Part shown: positions 62,257 through 64,000 of the stretch, piece by piece
Layout of the letters: every line of letters starts with the position of its first letter
Position numbering within the stretch: position 1 is the stretch's first letter
Assembly (NCBI RefSeq): GCF_009914315.1
Contig: NZ_CP042596.1
Location: forward strand, 1,984,001 to 2,048,000
Direction of reading: 5' to 3'
Source of the DNA: Granulicella sp. WH15
GTDB taxonomy: Bacteria > Acidobacteriota > Terriglobia > Terriglobales > Acidobacteriaceae
Length of the DNA stretch: 64,000 nt
Notes under the pieces: model-generated
What the model was told of the DNA's origin: nothing
Database searches by the model: none
The model's input: only the letters and a program-made list of their open reading frames with translations
Position numbers and translations under genes: made by a program

Positions 62257-63192
62257 ATGGTCTTACCAGACATTCGATTGCTGCAAGCAGCGATTGTGCT
62301 GGCCGAAGAGTTGCACTTCTCAAGGGCAGCAGACCGGCTGCACATCGGTCAGTCCACACTCAGCAAGCAGATTTTCAGGCTCGAGGACGAAATTGGCTTC
62401 CAGCTTTTCGTGCATAACCATCAGGTCGTAGAGATCACGGATGCGGGCCGGGTGTTCGTGGAAGAGGCGAGGGAGGCGGTCTTCCACGCGGAACGGGCGG
62501 TCCTATCGGGGCGAGCGGTCTCCAATGGAGCCGACGACCTCCTCAACCTCGGAAAATCGGCCTACACCGAGCCTTTCCTAGTCTCAACGCTCTTGTCTAT
62601 TCATCTTCCGCTTTTCCCAGGCACGAAGGTAAAGGTGTGGAGCAACTTCTCGAATGAACTTGCACAGCAGGTCATCGCTGGAGCACTCGATCTTGCCGTG
62701 GTTACCGGAGTGCCTGACACCTCGAAACTCCATCTCATAACGATTGCGGACAATCCTTTCTATATCGTTATGTTGAGGGGCGACGAACTGGCGGCGCACC
62801 GCGAGGTACGTCTGGAGCATATGCACAATCGCAACTGGGTGCTTCTCGGCCACCACGCGAACCCTTATCTCTACGACACGATTCAGGTGGTTGCTTCGGA
62901 CAAAGATATTCGCCCCTCCGAGATTCATGCCTTCACGAGCCCTGACGAAGCCTCAGAGCTGATTCGTGAACATAGAGGACTGGCATTTCTTCCACGAACC
63001 GCCGCATGGAGGATCGCACGCGACGGCATTACGATGCGGCCATTGGTGGAAGATCGGCTTCGCCTCGTTACCAAACTTGCGATGCGTAACAATAACAAGT
63101 CACGTCTTGTACATGAGTACGTTCGGGCCGCTGCAAGAAAACTGAATAGTGTTAGGCATACAGTTCAGGGAAAACTGCCACTGAAAGGATGA
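62257..63192 (+). CDS. LysR-family transcriptional regulator
   Basis: The 311-residue protein starts with the winged helix-turn-helix (IRLLQAAIVLAEELHFSRAA, IGQSTLSKQIFRLEDEIGFQ, ITDAGRVFVEEAREAV) and continues with the periplasmic-binding-like effector domain (about 90-290). I choose ATG 62257 with GGAGG five bases upstream; the frame open to 62017 has unrelated sequence. LysR proteins usually control a divergent neighbour; here the divergent gene is the excisionase-like HTH gene, about 275 bases away. Confidence 0.9.
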   Translation: MVLPDIRLLQAAIVLAEELHFSRAADRLHIGQSTLSKQIFRLEDEIGFQLFVHNHQVVEITDAGRVFVEEAREAVFHAERAVLSGRAVSNGADDLLNLGKSAYTEPFLVSTLLSIHLPLFPGTKVKVWSNFSNELAQQVIAGALDLAVVTGVPDTSKLHLITIADNPFYIVMLRGDELAAHREVRLEHMHNRNWVLLGHHANPYLYDTIQVVASDKDIRPSEIHAFTSPDEASELIREHRGLAFLPRTAAWRIARDGITMRPLVEDRLRLVTKLAMRNNNKSRLVHEYVRAAARKLNSVRHTVQGKLPLKG

Positions 63193-63193
63193 T

Positions 63194-63442
63194 TCATCTC
63201 TCCTCTGATGGCTCAGGCTCCGACTCTTCGCGTATTTCTACATTCAGCGGTCCTTCCAGACCGCATTTGGGACAGAGAAAAATCCCTGATGTGAGTGCTC
63301 GTCCTTCAAACATTTCTCTCCGAGATGCACTTCCACAATGGATGCAAACGTGAAAGTGAAGAAGCTCGGAATCCTGCTGATTTGAATTCTCTAGTGTCAC
63401 GAGCAGGCTACTCCTTATCAATTTCAAAATTGAATTCTTCAA
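63194..63442 (-). CDS. Small protein with two CxxC motifs (copy A)
   Basis: The 82-residue protein has FHVCIHCGSASRREMFEGRA and FLCPKCGLEGPLNVEIREE, two CxxC knuckles about 25 residues apart that can bind one zinc ion. I do not recognise a named family. A paralogue lies 12 bases upstream. Function is unknown; a DNA- or partner-binding role in the element is possible. Confidence 0.65.
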   Translation of the reverse strand: MKNSILKLIRSSLLVTLENSNQQDSELLHFHVCIHCGSASRREMFEGRALTSGIFLCPKCGLEGPLNVEIREESEPEPSEER

Positions 63443-63454
63443 AGATGAACAATC

Positions 63455-63655
63455 TCAACGGGCACCATCCACAGAGGGGGAGGTCACTTTGTCTGAGTTT
63501 GGATTCTTCTCAGACAAAGCGAACATGAACTCCCTCCTAGAAATCGCCCCGCAATGAACGCAGACGTGGACATGAATCAGCTTTCCATCACCGGGCGTAC
63601 ATATCTTCCCCTCTAAAGCGGTGCCTTCCTGCGTAATTTTGAGCAAAATACGCAC
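63455..63655 (-). CDS. Paralogue of the small CxxC protein, second motif lost (copy B)
   Basis: The 66-residue frame from GTG 63655 contains VHVCVHCGAISRREFMF, clearly related to copy A, but then reads ALSEKNPNSDKVTSPSVDGA to a stop with no second CxxC. In other frames of the following bases, weak remains of the lost part (LPLCGW, then VPVEI) are readable, which suggests frameshift decay. The start overlaps the stop of the phosphodiesterase fragment by one base. Confidence 0.5.
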   Translation of the reverse strand: MRILLKITQEGTALEGKICTPGDGKLIHVHVCVHCGAISRREFMFALSEKNPNSDKVTSPSVDGAR

Positions 63656-64000
63656 TACAAACCCATCCCAACTTCCGTTTGAAACTGAAGCAACTTGGGA
63701 TTGCTTGTTAGGTAATAAGTCGGCAAGAATGGGAATTGTTCCTCGACTAGCTTCAGCGTGCGGAAATCAAAGCTCTGCACTTCTGATCGTTCTTGCATGT
63801 GATTGCGAAGAATCGCCGGACATAGCGCTTGGACGAAAGCTTTCGGTTCCGCTGTGTGGTTCTTGGTCCGTTCCAGTTTGCCGTCCTCACTGGGTAAGAA
63901 ATCGGGTATAAGTTTCGTTTCGAGATCGAAGCGGACGCGTTCGCCCTCCGCGGCACGCTCCTTGGCAAGACGATCTTCTCTGCCTGGGCCAGATCGGTAG
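63655..64000 (-). CDS. Glycerophosphodiester phosphodiesterase-like fragment, running off the window
   Basis: The minus frame is open from 64000 to TAG at 63655 and encodes VRFDLETKLIPDFLPSEDGK, AEPKAFVQALCPAILRNHMQ and VQSFDFRTLKLVEEQFPFLP. FD-LETK and QSFDFRTL are the conserved metal-binding strand and the QSFD box of GDPD TIM barrels. It ends TYYLTSNPKLLQFQTEVGMGL, about 80-100 residues short of a normal C-terminus, so it is truncated and perhaps inactive. The N-terminus lies outside the window. Confidence 0.65.
   Translation of the reverse strand, partial: YRSGPGREDRLAKERAAEGERVRFDLETKLIPDFLPSEDGKLERTKNHTAEPKAFVQALCPAILRNHMQERSEVQSFDFRTLKLVEEQFPFLPTYYLTSNPKLLQFQTEVGMGL

Noticed and set aside
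63753..63968. 71-residue minus-strand frame at the window end
   Set aside because: A different minus frame over the same bases encodes recognisable phosphodiesterase motifs without stops to the window edge.
1..64000. CRISPR array or insertion sequence
   Set aside because: No regularly spaced direct repeats, no cas genes and no transposase-like protein were seen.

Overview
The window is a gene-dense piece of a GC-rich bacterial chromosome. Gene content points to Acidobacteriota, class Terriglobia (a Granulicella/Edaphobacter/Terriglobus-like soil organism). This is inferred from protein families: an acidobacterial-type secreted protein at 10658-11527, an AT-hook/H1-like protein, a DUF3106 protein, YVTN lipoproteins, a bactofilin and small Gly/His-rich secreted proteins. 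No rRNA gene is present to confirm it. About 85 features are supported: roughly 65 protein genes, two tRNAs, several strong terminators and one dispersed structured repeat family.

Layout. 1-6449: the end of a membrane glycosyltransferase, ruvC with a coupled secreted protein, rsmA, a zinc metallopeptidase and uvrC. 6450-10655: an OmpA-type lipoprotein behind a near-perfect sigma-54 promoter, a lone DUF3311 protein, and a mazG / GNAT / enolase-superfamily operon that looks like N-acylamino-acid racemisation. 10658-13292: a secreted acidobacterial protein, a bactofilin with a methyltransferase-like partner, and an AT-hook protein. 13293-30325: housekeeping genes lnt, prfB (with the classical programmed +1 frameshift), a DsbD-like reductase, rarA, a TrmH methyltransferase, a Sua5/YrdC protein, a YVTN propeller lipoprotein, an ECF sigma/anti-sigma pair, a TlyA-type methyltransferase and nadK. 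30386-34865: an operon coupling an FTR1 permease fused to DUF2318 with two FtsX-like permeases and an ATPase, very likely an iron-uptake system. 35061-38736: a phosphatase, two Tat-exported TIM-barrel proteins, an AT-richer orphan gene, tRNA-Arg and a metal-binding-fold relic. 38756-42769: TlpA, a glycosyltransferase, two tandem 6-pyruvoyl-tetrahydropterin synthase paralogues, folE and truB. 42876-46940: tesA divergent from ybbA-ybbP. 47174-50840: a secreted protein and hrcA-grpE-dnaJ. 50902-59: rsmE (frameshifted), aroK, an HU protein, sppA, a frameshifted glycosyltransferase, proline dehydrogenase, DUF3106 and a second ECF/anti-sigma pair up to 60017.

60224-64000 is the start of an integrated element: tRNA-Val, a tyrosine recombinase, an excisionase-like HTH protein, a LysR regulator, two tandem small zinc-motif proteins (one decayed) and a truncated phosphodiesterase running off the window.

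The most interesting signals are the sigma-54 promoter, a repeat family with paired-base covariation that sits almost only between convergent genes, the FTR1-DUF2318/ABC operon, the tandem eukaryote-like PTPS genes with folE, two single-step frameshifts in otherwise intact genes (rsmE and a GT2), and an orphan terminator that may mark a small RNA near the HU gene.
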